Source: Sulfitobacter sp.
GTDB lineage: Bacteria; Pseudomonadota; Alphaproteobacteria; Rhodobacterales; Rhodobacteraceae
Assembly (NCBI GenBank): GCA_017854855.1
Contig: JAFMGZ010000001.1
Location: 98,385-162,384 of the forward strand
Length of the DNA: 64,000 nt
Direction: 5' to 3'
Positions 8,704-16,933 of this stretch are shown here, piece by piece. Position 1 is the stretch's first letter, and the number at the start of each line of letters is the position of its first letter. The notes under the pieces are model-generated. The model was not told the DNA's origin and did no database searches. It was given only the letters and a program-made list of their open reading frames with translations. The translations under genes and the position numbers were made by a program.

Positions 8704-9968
8704 TCACCGACGTCAAAGACGCGTTTGTAGCGGGCGATTTCATCGGCCGGGCCCATCGCCTTGTTTGGATTGTCCGACAGTTTGACCGTAGGCGCACCAT
8801 TGGCAGAGATCGCCTTGCAAACCAACGAAAACGGGGCAAGCGCGTCATTGGGCACGAGGTTGCGGAAGTCGTTGGTCAGCAGCGTGCCCCAGCCAAAGGA
8901 GATGTTGGTCTTGCCAGCGAATTGGCTGTGCAGGTCCTTGATCTTTTCCACGTCCAGACCGTCGCTGAAGATTACCCGCTTTTGCGTGGGATCCTCGCCG
9001 CGTGATCGCCACCAGTCGATGGCAATCTGGGCGGCGGCCACCGGATCACCGCTGTCGATGCGGATGCCTGTCCAGCCTGCCAGCCAGTCGGGGGCGTTGT
9101 CCAGAAACCCCTTGGTGCCATAGGTGTCGGGCAGAATGATGCGCAGATTGCCTTCGTGTTCTTCGTGCCAGTCCTGCAAGACGTCATAGGGTGCCTTGGC
9201 CAGCGCCGCATCGGTCTTGGCCAGGGCGGCGTAGACCATGGGCAATTCATGGGCGTTGGTCCCGATCGCCTCGACCTCGCGGCTTTTGGCGATCTTGCAG
9301 TTGGAAGTGCCCGTAAAGGCATCGCCCAGACCTTCGCTCATGGCCTGAACGCACCAGTCCTGCCAAAGGTAGGAATGGCGGCGGCGGGTGCCGAAGTCAG
9401 CGATGGACAGGTCCGGAATACCGCGCAGAACCTCGATCTTTTCCCAGACGCGGGTCATGGCGCGGGCATAGAGGATCTGCAACTCGAACCGGCCCATGTT
9501 GTTCAGGACGGCGCGGCCGCGCAACTCCATCAGCACCGCAAGAGCGGGAATTTCCCACAGCATGACCTCGTGCCACTTGCCCTCAAAGGTCAGCTCATAT
9601 TGGTCGCCCTTGCGCTCAAGGTGGTAGGGCGGCAGGCGCAGACCTTCGAACCATTCCATGAAATCGGGGCGGAACATCTGGCGTTTGCCGTAAAAGGTAT
9701 TGCCGCGCAGCCAAGTGGATTCGCCCCGGCTGAGCGACAAAGTGCGGATATGATCGAGTTGCTCGCGCAGCTCACCTTCGTCGATCAGATGGGCCAATGG
9801 CACGTTCTTTGATCGGTTGATCAGGCTGAACCGCACCTGGGTGTCCGGCTTGTTTCTGAAAATAGACTGACACATCAATAGTTTATAGAAATCTGTGTCG
9901 ATCAGGGATCGCACGATCGGGTCGATCTTCCATTTGTGATTGTAAACGCGGGTGGCGATATCGACCAT
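8676..9968 (-). CDS. pncB: Nicotinate phosphoribosyltransferase
   Basis: PncB makes nicotinate mononucleotide from nicotinate, PRPP and ATP in the Preiss-Handler NAD salvage route. The 430-residue protein starts MVDIATRVYNHKW with GGAAA upstream; an in-frame ATG 20 codons earlier was discarded. Family signatures include DTDFYKLLMCQSIF near residues 26-39, RRRHSYLWQDWC, GTSNCKIAK, and the phosphate-binding VIFSDGLDVEKI. Length fits the bacterial PncB type. The partner enzyme PncA lies 0.8 kb away on the same strand, separated by an oppositely oriented nuclease gene. Together they turn nicotinamide into NAMN. Confidence 0.95.
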   Translation of the reverse strand: MVDIATRVYNHKWKIDPIVRSLIDTDFYKLLMCQSIFRNKPDTQVRFSLINRSKNVPLAHLIDEGELREQLDHIRTLSLSRGESTWLRGNTFYGKRQMFRPDFMEWFEGLRLPPYHLERKGDQYELTFEGKWHEVMLWEIPALAVLMELRGRAVLNNMGRFELQILYARAMTRVWEKIEVLRGIPDLSIADFGTRRRHSYLWQDWCVQAMSEGLGDAFTGTSNCKIAKSREVEAIGTNAHELPMVYAALAKTDAALAKAPYDVLQDWHEEHEGNLRIILPDTYGTKGFLDNAPDWLAGWTGIRIDSGDPVAAAQIAIDWWRSRGEDPTQKRVIFSDGLDVEKIKDLHSQFAGKTNISFGWGTLLTNDFRNLVPNDALAPFSLVCKAISANGAPTVKLSDNPNKAMGPADEIARYKRVFDVGDQVAEDVVV

Positions 9969-10113
9969 GGGATTTCCTTTGCAGTACGCGCCTTTTTGGC
10001 AAACAGGACCCCTGTGGGGCAAGGGCAAAGGTGACTGAAGCGATTTTCAAGCGCGGCATATCTATGGCACAGTGGCCCATTACTATGGTCAGAAACCAAT
10101 TGGACCCTCGGAA

Positions 10114-10767
10114 ATGCCTCAAGATATTCTGATGCCTGTAGTGCTGATCCTTGCCTTTGTGGGCTATCTGGCCTGCCTGTCGCGGATGTTCTGGGTCACG
10201 GTTGCACTGTCAGCGGGGCTGGCGCTGTATGTATCGCGCAGCTTTCCGCTGGAGCCGGCCAATCTGGTTTATTGGGCCAGTGCTTTGGCGTTGTTCGGGA
10301 CGGCACTGCTGTGCCTGCGCCTGATGCCCGGCAAGGGTGTGACGGCCCCTGTGACCGCGCCGCCGCGTGCCAAGGGCAAACCACAGCGCGAGGTGGTGAT
10401 CGACGGAACCAACGTGATGTATTGGGACGGAGATGCCGATCTGACCACATTGCAGGCAGTCGTGGCTTATCTGATGGGCAAAGGCGTGCATCCTTTCGTG
10501 TTTCTGGATGCGTCATCGCGGCATCACCTGAACGACAAAACCCTGACCAAGGCCCATTTCGCCAAGGCGCTTGGGCTGCCCAGGGACCGTGTCACGGTTT
10601 GCCCTGCACAGACGGAGGCAGATAGCTTTATCCTGAAATTCGCCCGCGAGCAGGGGTTGCCCGTGGTGTCAAATGACCGCTTTGGGGACCGGGCGCAGCA
10701 GGCCAAGGGCCTGAAGCTGATCAAAGGTGTGATGGCCAATGGGCGGCCTGTCTTGCAGGGATTGTGA
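10114..10767 (+). CDS. Membrane-anchored NYN/PIN-like ribonuclease domain protein
   Basis: The 217-residue protein carries two or three hydrophobic helices (about residues 3-75) followed by an NYN (Zc3h12a-like) nuclease domain at about 88-217. The acidic active-site positions can be seen in VVIDGTNVMYW, VFLDASS, QTEADSFIL and VSNDRFGD, the usual four-Asp pattern of this PIN-like fold. It probably cleaves RNA at the inner membrane face. The ATG at 10114 was chosen over a GTG at 10072 that adds 14 non-hydrophobic residues. Neither has a strong Shine-Dalgarno. It diverges from pncB and converges with pncA. The biological target is unknown. Confidence 0.72.
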   Translation: MPQDILMPVVLILAFVGYLACLSRMFWVTVALSAGLALYVSRSFPLEPANLVYWASALALFGTALLCLRLMPGKGVTAPVTAPPRAKGKPQREVVIDGTNVMYWDGDADLTTLQAVVAYLMGKGVHPFVFLDASSRHHLNDKTLTKAHFAKALGLPRDRVTVCPAQTEADSFILKFAREQGLPVVSNDRFGDRAQQAKGLKLIKGVMANGRPVLQGL

Positions 10768-10770
10768 GGG

Positions 10771-11364
10771 TCAGCCCAGCTGGACCCCCGCCTGTTTCAT
10801 TCCCGCCATTGCGGCGGCCAGTGATCCGCCCATGTCGATCCCGCGGCACAGGTCGGGACGCACGGTCACGTCAAACCCCAGTTTGGCCGCGTCCACCGCA
10901 GAATAATTGACGCAAAAATCCAGTGCGAGCCCAACCAGCGTCAGCTTTGAAATGCCACGGGTGCGCAGATAGCCCTCAAGCCCGGTCGGCGTCTGGTGGT
11001 CATTTTCAAAAAACGCGGAATAGCTGTCGATGGCCGGATTGTAGCCCTTGCGGATGATCAGATCGGCGCGGTCCTGATGCAGGTCGGCGTGAAAATCCGC
11101 GCCCGCGCTGCCCTGAATGCAGTGATCCGGCCAGAGCACCTGGGGGCCATAGGGCATCTCGATCATCTCAAGCGGTGCCTTGCCCGCGTGAGAGGAGGCA
11201 AAGGAGGAATGGCCCGCCGGGTGCCAGTCCTGCGTCAGAACCACGGCGTCGACGTCATCCATCAGCGCATTGATGCCAGAGACGATGGCATCGCCCTGCG
11301 CCACCGCCAATGCGCCGCCCGGGCAGAAATCATTTTGCACGTCGATCACGATAAGCGCTTGCAT
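10771..11364 (-). CDS. pncA: Nicotinamidase
   Basis: PncA hydrolyses nicotinamide to nicotinate plus ammonia. The 197-residue isochorismatase-fold protein shows the catalytic triad Asp8 (VIDVQNDF), Lys106 (RKGYNP) and Cys151 (ALDFCVNYS). Metal ligands are visible in QDWHP (Asp46, His48) and PDHC (His81). The start MQALIV was chosen over an in-frame ATG 32 codons upstream. The stop is 3 bp from the convergent nuclease gene stop. With pncB it completes salvage of nicotinamide into the NAD pool. Confidence 0.95.
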   Translation of the reverse strand: MQALIVIDVQNDFCPGGALAVAQGDAIVSGINALMDDVDAVVLTQDWHPAGHSSFASSHAGKAPLEMIEMPYGPQVLWPDHCIQGSAGADFHADLHQDRADLIIRKGYNPAIDSYSAFFENDHQTPTGLEGYLRTRGISKLTLVGLALDFCVNYSAVDAAKLGFDVTVRPDLCRGIDMGGSLAAAMAGMKQAGVQLG

Positions 11365-11452
11365 GGTTCTTCCTTTCGCTAAAATGCCGCAGACGGGTTT
11401 TAACCCAGCTGCCTCTTGCAAAACAGCCCCCCAAGGGCCTATTTCACCGCCC

Positions 11453-12346
11453 ATGTACACAATTGCCGCGCTCTATCACTTTACCCGCTTTGCCGATCCC
11501 GCAGCGATCAAGCCTGCGCTGCTGGAATTGTGCCTGACGCATGAGGTCAAAGGCACATTGCTGCTGGCCGGCGAAGGGATCAATGGCACCATTGCAGGCC
11601 CGCGTGCGGGCATTGATGCGGTGATCGCGCATCTGCGCGCCCTGCCCGGCTGTGACGCGTTGGAATGGAAAGAAGCGACCAGCGAAACGCCCCCCTTTCC
11701 GCGCATGAAGGTCCGCCTCAAGCGCGAGATCGTCACAATGGGCCAGCCTGATGTCGATCCGGCCAGCAAGGTCGGCAATTACGTGGCCCCCGCCGATTGG
11801 AATGCGCTGATCCAAAGCCCGGATGTCGCGGTGATCGACACGCGCAACGACTATGAGGTTGCGATTGGCACCTTTGACGGGGCGATTGACCCACAAACCA
11901 AAAGCTTTGGTGAATTTCCCGCGTGGTGGGAAGAGAACAAGCACCGGTTTCACAACAAGAAGATCGCGATGTTCTGCACCGGTGGCATCCGCTGCGAGAA
12001 GTCGACGAACTACCTGCTGGGTCAAGGGGTCGAGGATGTCTATCACCTGAAGGGCGGCATCCTGAAATACCTCGAGGAAGTACCGCAGGAAGACAGCACC
12101 TGGGAAGGTGACTGCTTTGTCTTTGATGCGCGGGTCAGCGTGGGGCATGGCCTGCGCGAGGGGCCACATGTGCTGTGCCATGGGTGCCGCCAGCCGATCC
12201 TGCCACAGGACATGCAGCGGCCCGAGTATGAGCATGGCGTAAGCTGCCACAATTGTTTTGACCAGACATCCGACTGGGACAAGGACCGCTTTCGCGAGCG
12301 GCAAAAGCAGATCAAACTGGCCGAGGCGCGCGCTCAGGAAGGCTGA
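11453..12346 (+). CDS. trhO: tRNA uridine-34 hydroxylase (rhodanese-domain TrhO)
   Basis: TrhO (formerly YceA family) performs oxygen-dependent 5-hydroxylation of uridine 34 in tRNAs. The 297-residue protein has an N-terminal UPF0176 acylphosphatase-like domain (GEGINGTIAG at 41-49) and a central rhodanese domain with VIDTRNDYE and the active-site loop FCTGGIRCEKS (Cys175, Cys181). A C-terminal cysteine-rich tail follows, with CHGC and CHNC pairs, probably binding zinc. The chosen ATG at 11453 gives the standard MYTIAALYHF start; longer in-frame starts fall inside pncA. The 3' end overlaps the convergent MFS gene by 13 bp. Confidence 0.93.
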   Translation: MYTIAALYHFTRFADPAAIKPALLELCLTHEVKGTLLLAGEGINGTIAGPRAGIDAVIAHLRALPGCDALEWKEATSETPPFPRMKVRLKREIVTMGQPDVDPASKVGNYVAPADWNALIQSPDVAVIDTRNDYEVAIGTFDGAIDPQTKSFGEFPAWWEENKHRFHNKKIAMFCTGGIRCEKSTNYLLGQGVEDVYHLKGGILKYLEEVPQEDSTWEGDCFVFDARVSVGHGLREGPHVLCHGCRQPILPQDMQRPEYEHGVSCHNCFDQTSDWDKDRFRERQKQIKLAEARAQEG

Positions 12347-13560
12347 GCGATGGCCTGCGGCATGCGGGGTTTGCTGCGCATCAAAAGCCATAGCATGATG
12401 GCGACGTTCAGGCCGTTCCAGACGATCCCGTTGACAAAGGCCCAGTGGTAGGAACCAGTCAGATCATAGATCTGGCCTGACACCCAGCCGCCCAGCGCCA
12501 TCCCCATGATCGTTGCCATCAGCACAAAGCCCACGCGCGCGCCCGCCTCTTTCGCTGGCATGTATTCGCGTACGATCAAGGCATAGCTGGGCACGATCCC
12601 CCCCTGGCTGAGCCCGAAGACAAGGCTGACCATATAAAGCGAAACGACCCCGCCTGCGGGCAGGTAGAGAAACAGGGCAATCCCCTGCAAGACCGATCCC
12701 AGCAGCAAGGTCCGCACCCCACCCAGACGGTCGGCCAGCAGCCCCGAGACCACCCGAGACACAACACCCCCCAACAGCATCAGCGACAGCATTTCAGCCC
12801 CCACCGCAGGTCCAAAGCCCATATCCACGCAAAGCGAAACAATATGCACCTGCGGCATGGACATCGCCACGCAGCACGCGATACCGGCAAGGCCCAGCAG
12901 ACAGGCCAGCATGCGCGGGCTGAGGCCCGAGGATTTCGCATTCAGCGAAGATGCCAGCTGGGCGCTGTCATGGGTGCTGGAGGAGACCTGGCGGCGCAGC
13001 AGCATCGCCAGCGGAATGACACCGACAAGCGTGACACCCGCCATGACCGTGTAGACGGCACGCCAGCCGTCGTTTTGCAGCACCCCCGCCAGCAGCATGG
13101 GCCAGATCGCACCAGAGAGGTAATTGCCGCTGGCCACCAGCGCCACGGCGATGCCGCGACGGCGGACGAACCAATGCGATATATCCGCGATCAGCGGCCC
13201 AAACCCCACCGCCGAGGCAAATCCCACCAAAAGCTGTGCCACGCAGAGCATCCAGATGGAGCTGGACCATACCCCAAGCAGAAGCCCCGCAACGATCCCC
13301 AATGCCGCAAAGATCAGTGACAGGCTGACGCCGAATCGATCAACCGCGCGACCGATGGCGAAATTGCCCAGCCCAAAGCCGATCATGTTCAGCGTATAGG
13401 GCATTGCCGCTTCGGCACGGGTGGCACCGAATTCGGCCTCGACCGCTGGCATGATGACGATAATCGCCCACATGCCCGCATTGGCGATGATGGCGACCAG
13501 AAGGGTGACAATCAGCCGACCCCAGGAATAGCGGCTGTCCGTCTCTAGGGTTTCGGTCAC
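12334..13560 (-). CDS. MFS transporter (monocarboxylate/oxalate-formate-antiporter-like)
   Basis: The 408-residue inner-membrane carrier has about twelve hydrophobic helices split by a hydrophilic central loop (residues about 190-215, SSSTHDSAQLAS). The loop between helices 2 and 3 holds the MFS-type IGRAVDRFG motif, and HWFVRRRGIAVALVASG resembles the oxalate/formate or monocarboxylate porter branch. The substrate is not determinable. The gene reads toward trhO, overlapping its 3' end. Upstream lies the region with an orphan terminator and the motB remnant, so it is the last intact gene before the flagellar island. Confidence 0.82.
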   Translation of the reverse strand: MTETLETDSRYSWGRLIVTLLVAIIANAGMWAIIVIMPAVEAEFGATRAEAAMPYTLNMIGFGLGNFAIGRAVDRFGVSLSLIFAALGIVAGLLLGVWSSSIWMLCVAQLLVGFASAVGFGPLIADISHWFVRRRGIAVALVASGNYLSGAIWPMLLAGVLQNDGWRAVYTVMAGVTLVGVIPLAMLLRRQVSSSTHDSAQLASSLNAKSSGLSPRMLACLLGLAGIACCVAMSMPQVHIVSLCVDMGFGPAVGAEMLSLMLLGGVVSRVVSGLLADRLGGVRTLLLGSVLQGIALFLYLPAGGVVSLYMVSLVFGLSQGGIVPSYALIVREYMPAKEAGARVGFVLMATIMGMALGGWVSGQIYDLTGSYHWAFVNGIVWNGLNVAIMLWLLMRSKPRMPQAIAQPS

Positions 13561-13653
13561 AGGCTATCCTTTCAGAGGCATCAAGGGACGGTGCCCGCGC
13601 TCATTTAAGCCTTCCATCAAAATGGACGCAATTGAAACTGTTAAACCCCTGTT

Positions 13654-13679
13654 AGGTCGTCCCCTGCTACGACCTTTTT
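13654..13679 (+). terminator. Orphan intrinsic terminator
   Basis: A perfect 7-bp stem (AGGTCGT/ACGACCT) with an 8-nt loop is followed by TTTTT on the plus strand. No plus-strand gene precedes it: the neighbour to the left runs leftward. It therefore ends either an unannotated small RNA begun in the 94 bp after 13560 or a vanished gene, and it lies 25 bp before the motB remnant start. Confidence 0.6.
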
Positions 13680-13703
13680 CGGGTGACGAAAGGTGTGGTG
13701 GAG

Positions 13704-13901
13704 ATGGGTGCACAAGCAGGTGTGGCACCAGTCATCATCAAACGTAAAAAGGTTGTTAAGGGCGGGGGGCATCATGGTGGTGCCTGGAAAGTCGCCATAA
13801 GCATGTTCCTTCAGTCAATGACGCTTTGCGTCCGTTATGTCCCACCCCCCCCGGGGGCTGGACGACATGTCGTTCTGACCAATGCATCTGCCGTCACTTA
13901 A
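13704..13901 (+). pseudogene. motB: Truncated motB (flagellar motor protein) remnant
   Basis: The frame opens MGAQAGVAPVIIKRKKVVKG and continues with GGHHGGAWKVA, the N-terminal cytoplasmic segment of alphaproteobacterial MotB. In intact MotB the next residues are YADFVTAMMAFF (transmembrane stator helix with the proton-binding Asp). Here the similarity stops after AWKVA, and 35 unrelated codons run to a stop. The membrane helix and the OmpA-like peptidoglycan domain are gone. A GGTGGAG lies just before the ATG. The break looks like a deletion junction and not a single frameshift, since no frame nearby restores the motif. It cannot work as a stator subunit. Confidence 0.75.
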
Positions 13902-14005
13902 GCCTATGCGCCATCCGACCTCGGATGCACGGACCCTAATGAAGCCCGAAGATTAACAGATGCTGAACGCCACTCCGCCCATTCTTAAGACTTTTATTCA
14001 AAGCA
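13902..14005. other. Gap between motB remnant and flgN-like gene
   Basis: About 100 bp without a recognisable gene. No remainder of motB could be read here in any frame, and I see no strong terminator. Confidence 0.4.
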
Positions 14006-14365
14006 TCACGCTCGCCGCTCGACAGAGCTTTCGGGGCCCAGCGGGATATCCCGTCTCTTGCCATCCGCGCCGTAAGTCTCAAGCGCGCCTTTGACATCGC
14101 GCAGCCGTGCCATGCGCTTGGCGACCGCCCGGATCCCTTCCAGCGCGCCGTCAAGCAGCAATTGGTTGTGGCGCAGTTTGCGGTCCAGCATCTCAATCTG
14201 CGGTATGTCGGTCAGCACCAGGTCATTGATCGCCTCGATTAACGCCTCTTTCGGGGTTAGCAGGCCATTGAGCGCCTCAAGGTCGCCCGCCAAAAGCGCC
14301 TGACGCTCTGCGTCGAGCAGATCATGCAGTTCGGCTACGGTGGTTTCAGTCGCTAGGTCTGACAT
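14006..14365 (-). CDS. FlgN-like flagellar chaperone
   Basis: The 119-residue, largely helical protein has the FlgN pattern: an N-terminal helix ELHDLLDAERQALLAGDLEAL, a central LTPKEALIEAINDL, and a long helix to about residue 95, ending in the roseobacter-type tail ETYGADGKRRDI...VERRA. FlgN chaperones the hook-associated proteins FlgK and FlgL before export. The ATG lies 20 bp inside the end of the preceding rod-binding gene, so the two are co-translated. Identification relies on pattern and context; sequence conservation in this family is low. Confidence 0.65.
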   Translation of the reverse strand: MSDLATETTVAELHDLLDAERQALLAGDLEALNGLLTPKEALIEAINDLVLTDIPQIEMLDRKLRHNQLLLDGALEGIRAVAKRMARLRDVKGALETYGADGKRRDIPLGPESSVERRA

Positions 14366-14633
14366 TCTCTCTCTCCTTGAGTGCTTCGTAAATCTGTTCG
14401 CTCAGGCCGATTCCCCCCGCACGGACCATCGCCATCGCGTGTTCCTGAACCAGAAAAGAGGCGAATTGATCCTCTCCTGCTCCGCCGCCAAAACTGTCAC
14501 GGGCGGTGCCCAGCCCCGCAGCTTGCAGCATTTCTGCAAGAAAACTTGCCTCAAGCTTCTGTGCCGCTTCTCTTAGGGGGTCGGTATTGATGGGTGGTGG
14601 CATGTTGGCCAAGGCCGGGCGGCTGATCTCCAT
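14346..14633 (-). CDS. Rod-binding protein (FlgJ N-terminal/CheL type)
   Basis: The 95-residue protein matches the rod-binding domain found at the N-terminus of FlgJ, which in alphaproteobacteria occurs alone and is often annotated CheL. The signature is LREAAQKLEASFLAEMLQAAG (residues about 20-40), followed by the Gly-rich FGGGAGEDQFASFL and a last helix GIGLSEQIYEAL. It has no muramidase domain, as usual in this group. It probably caps or scaffolds the flagellar rod in the periplasm. It is divergent from fliK with a 117-bp shared promoter gap and overlaps the FlgN-like gene. Confidence 0.82.
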   Translation of the reverse strand: MEISRPALANMPPPINTDPLREAAQKLEASFLAEMLQAAGLGTARDSFGGGAGEDQFASFLVQEHAMAMVRAGGIGLSEQIYEALKERENVRPSD

Positions 14634-14750
14634 CGGCGGAAGTCCTTAAATTGGGTCCTATTTTGCGCAGCATGCGCCGACTCCGGTAAACAACCGGTAA
14701 GGATATTCGCACATACCCCCCACATCGGAGAAGAATTCCCGGAGGCATCT

Positions 14751-16250
14751 GTGCACCCTTTCCTGACCCATGCTCTGTCGAGCCAATCGCATGTTCCGCA
14801 AAAACATGCCGCTGCGGCATCCTTGTCCGGCAGTACGGACACCGCCGTTATGGCATCGACGCCAGATGCAAACGCCGCTGTTGCGATATTTGGTACCGTC
14901 TATGACAACCAGCTTTTGCAACCCCGCGCAGCCCTGCCCGTGCAGGATCGCACAGCGACTGCAAGCGCACAGACAACACAGACGCCGGATGACCAGGAGG
15001 CTGCGCCGCCTGATGGCGACATCACCGCGAATGCGAAAGAGATCACGGGCGACGCCAATGATCTGAAAACGCCTGTTGCCAGCGTGGTTCCGGAAGATAC
15101 GGGAAAACAGGCCGCAAAGATCGACGCAGATAACCCGCAGATGCAGCAACAAGCGGTGCCTGCCAAGGGCGATACCGACAGGGCCAGATTGTCATCTGCA
15201 GAGCCGTCGCCGATCACAGCAAATACCAGACCCTATGCCCATAAGGACGAACCCTCAGCCCAAAACGCCATAAATTCTGCCCAAAAGGCCGAACCAGCTG
15301 CGCCATCGGCCCCAAAAGAACCAGTTTTCCAGCCAGTCACAGCACAACACACCGCGCCGGGCGGGCAGATCCAGACGCCCGGCAAACTTCCCCCTGCTGA
15401 GGCGAAAATCCTGCGCAAACCTGCCACCGATCCAGCAATGAATGCCCCGCAAGTGCCAAAAAGCCCTGCGCGCAGCGAAATCACGCCGGCTCTACCGACA
15501 AACACGGCAATCGATCTGTCCGCAGCACGCGGGCAAATCCCCAGCGCTGTTCAGGTGCAAGCCTTGTGGCAAGTCCAACAAACCACTGTTCCGACAATGC
15601 CCAGGGAATTGCCCCGCTCAAAAGGCGACAGCACCGCGCTGGAAACCGTCTGGTCGGTAAAGCCAAAGCCGCCTGCGACCGCAATCACCCCGATGCAGCT
15701 GACAGGGCAAAAGCCGAACTTCGACGGCGCACAAGATCCCAAGGCCTTGTCAAATCCCCTGACGGAAGCGGACAGCCATCCGCTGACCCGCCATGACAGC
15801 CACGCCAGCGCCGCCACATTGCAGGTGCAAACCACCGCCGCGCGTATGGACCTGCCCCAACATGTCGCGCGCCAGATTGCCGATGCGCTGCAACACATGC
15901 CGAACCGCCCCGTCGAAATCACCCTCAACCCCGAAGAATTGGGGCGTGTGCGTCTGGGGATTGCATCCGCAGATAGCGGGATCATCGTCAATGTCCTGGC
16001 AGAGCGGCCAGAAACCGTTGAGCTGATGCGCCGGCACATCAGCCAGCTGGAGGCCGCATTTGAGGCAATCGGCTATCGCGACATCTCATTTGCATTTTCC
16101 AGCGGGGGCAGCGCCACAGCCGATTCCTCGGATGACAACGGGCAGCCTTCGGGTGCTCGTGACGATGACTTTGGGGCACAAACCCCCGCTGAAACCGCGC
16201 AGATCCACCTCAGTCCGCAGGCGGTTACCGGCCTCGATATTCGTTTTTGA
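14751..16250 (+). CDS. fliK: Flagellar hook-length control protein FliK
   Basis: FliK is the exported ruler that sets hook length and switches the flagellar export gate to filament substrates. The 499-residue protein has a long low-complexity region rich in Ala, Pro, Gln and Thr (about 1-360). A conserved C-terminal FliK_C domain follows (about 370-455), with LPQHVARQIADAL, VEITLNPEELGRVRL and MRRHISQLEAAFEAIGY. The start is GTG, chosen because GGAGG lies 6 nt upstream. It is followed 12 bp later by flgD. The reading frame is intact, unlike that of the nearby motB. Confidence 0.88.
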   Translation: MHPFLTHALSSQSHVPQKHAAAASLSGSTDTAVMASTPDANAAVAIFGTVYDNQLLQPRAALPVQDRTATASAQTTQTPDDQEAAPPDGDITANAKEITGDANDLKTPVASVVPEDTGKQAAKIDADNPQMQQQAVPAKGDTDRARLSSAEPSPITANTRPYAHKDEPSAQNAINSAQKAEPAAPSAPKEPVFQPVTAQHTAPGGQIQTPGKLPPAEAKILRKPATDPAMNAPQVPKSPARSEITPALPTNTAIDLSAARGQIPSAVQVQALWQVQQTTVPTMPRELPRSKGDSTALETVWSVKPKPPATAITPMQLTGQKPNFDGAQDPKALSNPLTEADSHPLTRHDSHASAATLQVQTTAARMDLPQHVARQIADALQHMPNRPVEITLNPEELGRVRLGIASADSGIIVNVLAERPETVELMRRHISQLEAAFEAIGYRDISFAFSSGGSATADSSDDNGQPSGARDDDFGAQTPAETAQIHLSPQAVTGLDIRF

Positions 16251-16262
16251 AAAGGAACCGTC

Positions 16263-16925
16263 ATGGAAATAACCACACCTTCCGCAGCGCCACCCGCTGC
16301 CTTGGCCAATTCAGGCACCCAGACATCCGGTGTCCTGTCTTCGGATTTTGAGACATTCCTCAAGATGCTGACCGCACAGGCCCGGTATCAGGATCCGCTG
16401 GAACCGATCGATTCCTCCGAATACGCGGCACAGCTCGCGCAGTTTTCCATGGTTGAGCAACAGGTGAAATCCAACGATCTGCTCAGCGCCTTGGCGCAGC
16501 AAATGGGGGCGGGCAACATGACCCAAACCGCCAGCTGGATCGGGATGGAGGCGCTGACAAATGTGCCAACCTACTTTGACGGCAGGCCTATTGAACTTAC
16601 CCCAAACCCGGCTGCAGCCGCTGATCAGGTGGCATTGGTTGTCCGTGACGGCAACGGCGCAGAAGTACAGCGCCTCCCGCTTCCCGTCTCGGCAGAGCCT
16701 GTGACCTGGGCAGGCGTATCCGACGACGGCAGCCCCTTTCCAAATGGCACCTATCGTTTCGACATCGAAAGCCGCGCAAAAGGAGAGGTCATTCTGAGTG
16801 AGCCTGCCGAAACCTATGGCCGCATCACCGAGGCGCGGCTGCAAAACGGCGAGGCGTTGCTGATCCTCAAGGGAGGATCAGTCATCACAGCCGCCAGCGT
16901 GACAGGATTGCGCGAACCGGTCTGA
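16263..16925 (+). CDS. flgD: Flagellar hook-capping protein FlgD
   Basis: FlgD caps the growing hook and guides FlgE assembly. The 220-residue protein has the N-terminal signature FETFLKMLTAQARYQDPLEP (about 30-50), then SSEYAAQLAQFSMVEQQVKSNDLL, and C-terminal FlgD Ig-like and tudor-like domains with PNGTYRFDIE. It lies 12 bp after fliK in one operon. The expected next flagellar genes are missing: the 3' neighbour is a convergent amine oxidase gene 8 bp away. The frame is intact. Confidence 0.92.
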   Translation: MEITTPSAAPPAALANSGTQTSGVLSSDFETFLKMLTAQARYQDPLEPIDSSEYAAQLAQFSMVEQQVKSNDLLSALAQQMGAGNMTQTASWIGMEALTNVPTYFDGRPIELTPNPAAAADQVALVVRDGNGAEVQRLPLPVSAEPVTWAGVSDDGSPFPNGTYRFDIESRAKGEVILSEPAETYGRITEARLQNGEALLILKGGSVITAASVTGLREPV

Positions 16926-16933
16926 TCCAGGGG

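Noticed and set aside
11444..12391. 315-codon minus-strand frame over trhO
   Set aside because: Antisense shadow of the rhodanese-domain gene.
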